A stretch of 64,000 bases of DNA from NCBI RefSeq assembly GCF_030499575.1, contig NZ_JASTLC010000001.1, positions 4,984,001 through 5,048,000 of the forward strand, in the 5' to 3' direction. The DNA is from Streptomyces sp. DG2A-72 (lineage in GTDB: Bacteria; Actinomycetota; Actinomycetes; Streptomycetales; Streptomycetaceae). This document shows positions 63,580-64,000 of the stretch, in pieces; within the stretch, counting starts at the first letter, position 1; each line of letters starts with the position of its first letter. Position numbers and translations under genes: made by a program. The notes below the pieces were generated by a model. It did not search any database and was not told where the DNA came from. It worked only from the letters and a program-made list of their open reading frames with translations.

Positions 63580-64000
63580 ATGACCGTCCGACCCGTGGTC
63601 AAGCGCACCGCCCGCGCCGTTCTCCTGGACGGTGACGACCTGATCCTCATCAAGCGCACCAAGCCTGGCGTCGATCCCTACTGGATCACCCCCGGTGGTG
63701 GGGTGGAACCGGAGGACACGACCGTCGTCGAAGCCTTGCACCGTGAGGTGTACGAGGAACTCGGCGCCAAGATCATCGATGTGGTGCCCTGCTTCGTGGA
63801 CACCGTGGAGCACATCGGCGAGGACGGCGGCGCGACCGGAGTGAAGGTGCAGCACTTCTTCGTCTGCCGTCTGGGATCCATGGACCCGGCCCTGCGGCAC
63901 GGACCCGAGGTGGACGAGCCCGCAGGCGAGTACGAGATCGTCCGCGTGCCGTTCACCCGCGTCGGCATCGCCTCCGTGCATCTCGTCCCGCTGTCACTGC
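63580..64000 (+). CDS. NUDIX hydrolase (partial, runs off the right end)
   Basis: At least 140 residues with no stop before the window ends. The Nudix box is GGGVEPEDTTVVEALHREVYEELGA (GX5E...REXXEE pattern). Start ATG 63580 gives MTVRPVVKRTARAVLLDGDDLIL; ATG 63559, in the same frame, would add seven residues and begins right after a parS-like site. Such enzymes hydrolyse nucleoside diphosphate-linked compounds. Confidence 0.88.
   Translation, partial: MTVRPVVKRTARAVLLDGDDLILIKRTKPGVDPYWITPGGGVEPEDTTVVEALHREVYEELGAKIIDVVPCFVDTVEHIGEDGGATGVKVQHFFVCRLGSMDPALRHGPEVDEPAGEYEIVRVPFTRVGIASVHLVPLSL

Overview
The window is chromosomal DNA of a Streptomyces species, close to the replication origin. 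The signs are the very high G+C content, the S. coelicolor-like gene order (copper/DtpA cluster - pheA - serS - ABC transporters - cydABDC - hisC - thiC - ssgA/ssgR - ptpA), GTG and overlapping GTGA/ATGA starts, the sporulation genes ssgA and ssgR, rare TTA codons, three perfect ParB sites (GTTTCACGTGAAAC) with four one-mismatch relatives, and several perfect DnaA boxes.

Layout. Bases 1-3.4 kb are the right-hand part of an integrative element (end of a Rep-like gene, an excisionase-like gene, a tyrosine integrase, then two cargo genes: a secreted protein and a small membrane protein). The element appears to stop at a tRNA-Ser(UGA) gene whose 3' end faces it. From 4 to 13.6 kb come an HtrA-type protease, a glycerophosphodiester phosphodiesterase, an RsbW-like ATPase, a SEC-C protein, a probable small RNA, a Prim-Pol protein, a PP2C-like protein and Xaa-Pro aminopeptidase. 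From 13.6 to 15 kb is a decayed MocR regulator joined to a fragment of an MFS transporter. From 15 to 19 kb are a CitG-like enzyme, a Tat-exported intradiol dioxygenase, a GNAT enzyme, a secreted lipase and another RsbW-like ATPase.

From 19 to 25.4 kb is the extracytoplasmic copper-delivery cluster (YcnI, Sco, PCu(A)C, CopC-CopD, DyP peroxidase). The copC-copD gene carries a frameshift as written. pheA and serS follow, separated by 0.6 kb holding a dense DnaA-box cluster. Then come a HAD phosphatase, tRNA-Ser(GCU), a four-gene ABC-2 exporter operon, and a tightly overlapped operon of M24 peptidase, EphD-like hydrolase/SDR fusion, Pfam10118-type protein and MerR regulator. kptA, an F420-type luciferase-like oxidoreductase and another HAD phosphatase complete this part.

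From 41 to 47.5 kb is the cytochrome bd operon (cydA-cydB-cydDC, minus strand) under a perfect Rex operator. From 47.8 to 56 kb are an MFS transporter, hisC, a LacI regulator with a TTA codon, a metallophosphatase, a membrane protein and thiC behind a TPP riboswitch. From 56 to 64 kb are a YibE/F-type membrane protein, ssgA and ssgR, small membrane and cupin proteins, ptpA with a Cys/Met-metabolism PLP enzyme, a LysR regulator with a TTA codon, and the start of a NUDIX hydrolase.

No CRISPR array and no intact insertion sequence were seen. The least expected signal is a palindrome, CACGCGCGCGTG, present eight times in coding and non-coding DNA. Others are a parS-like site inside the thiC riboswitch, a parS forming the first codons of cydDC, and a two-hairpin RNA candidate at about 8.6 kb.
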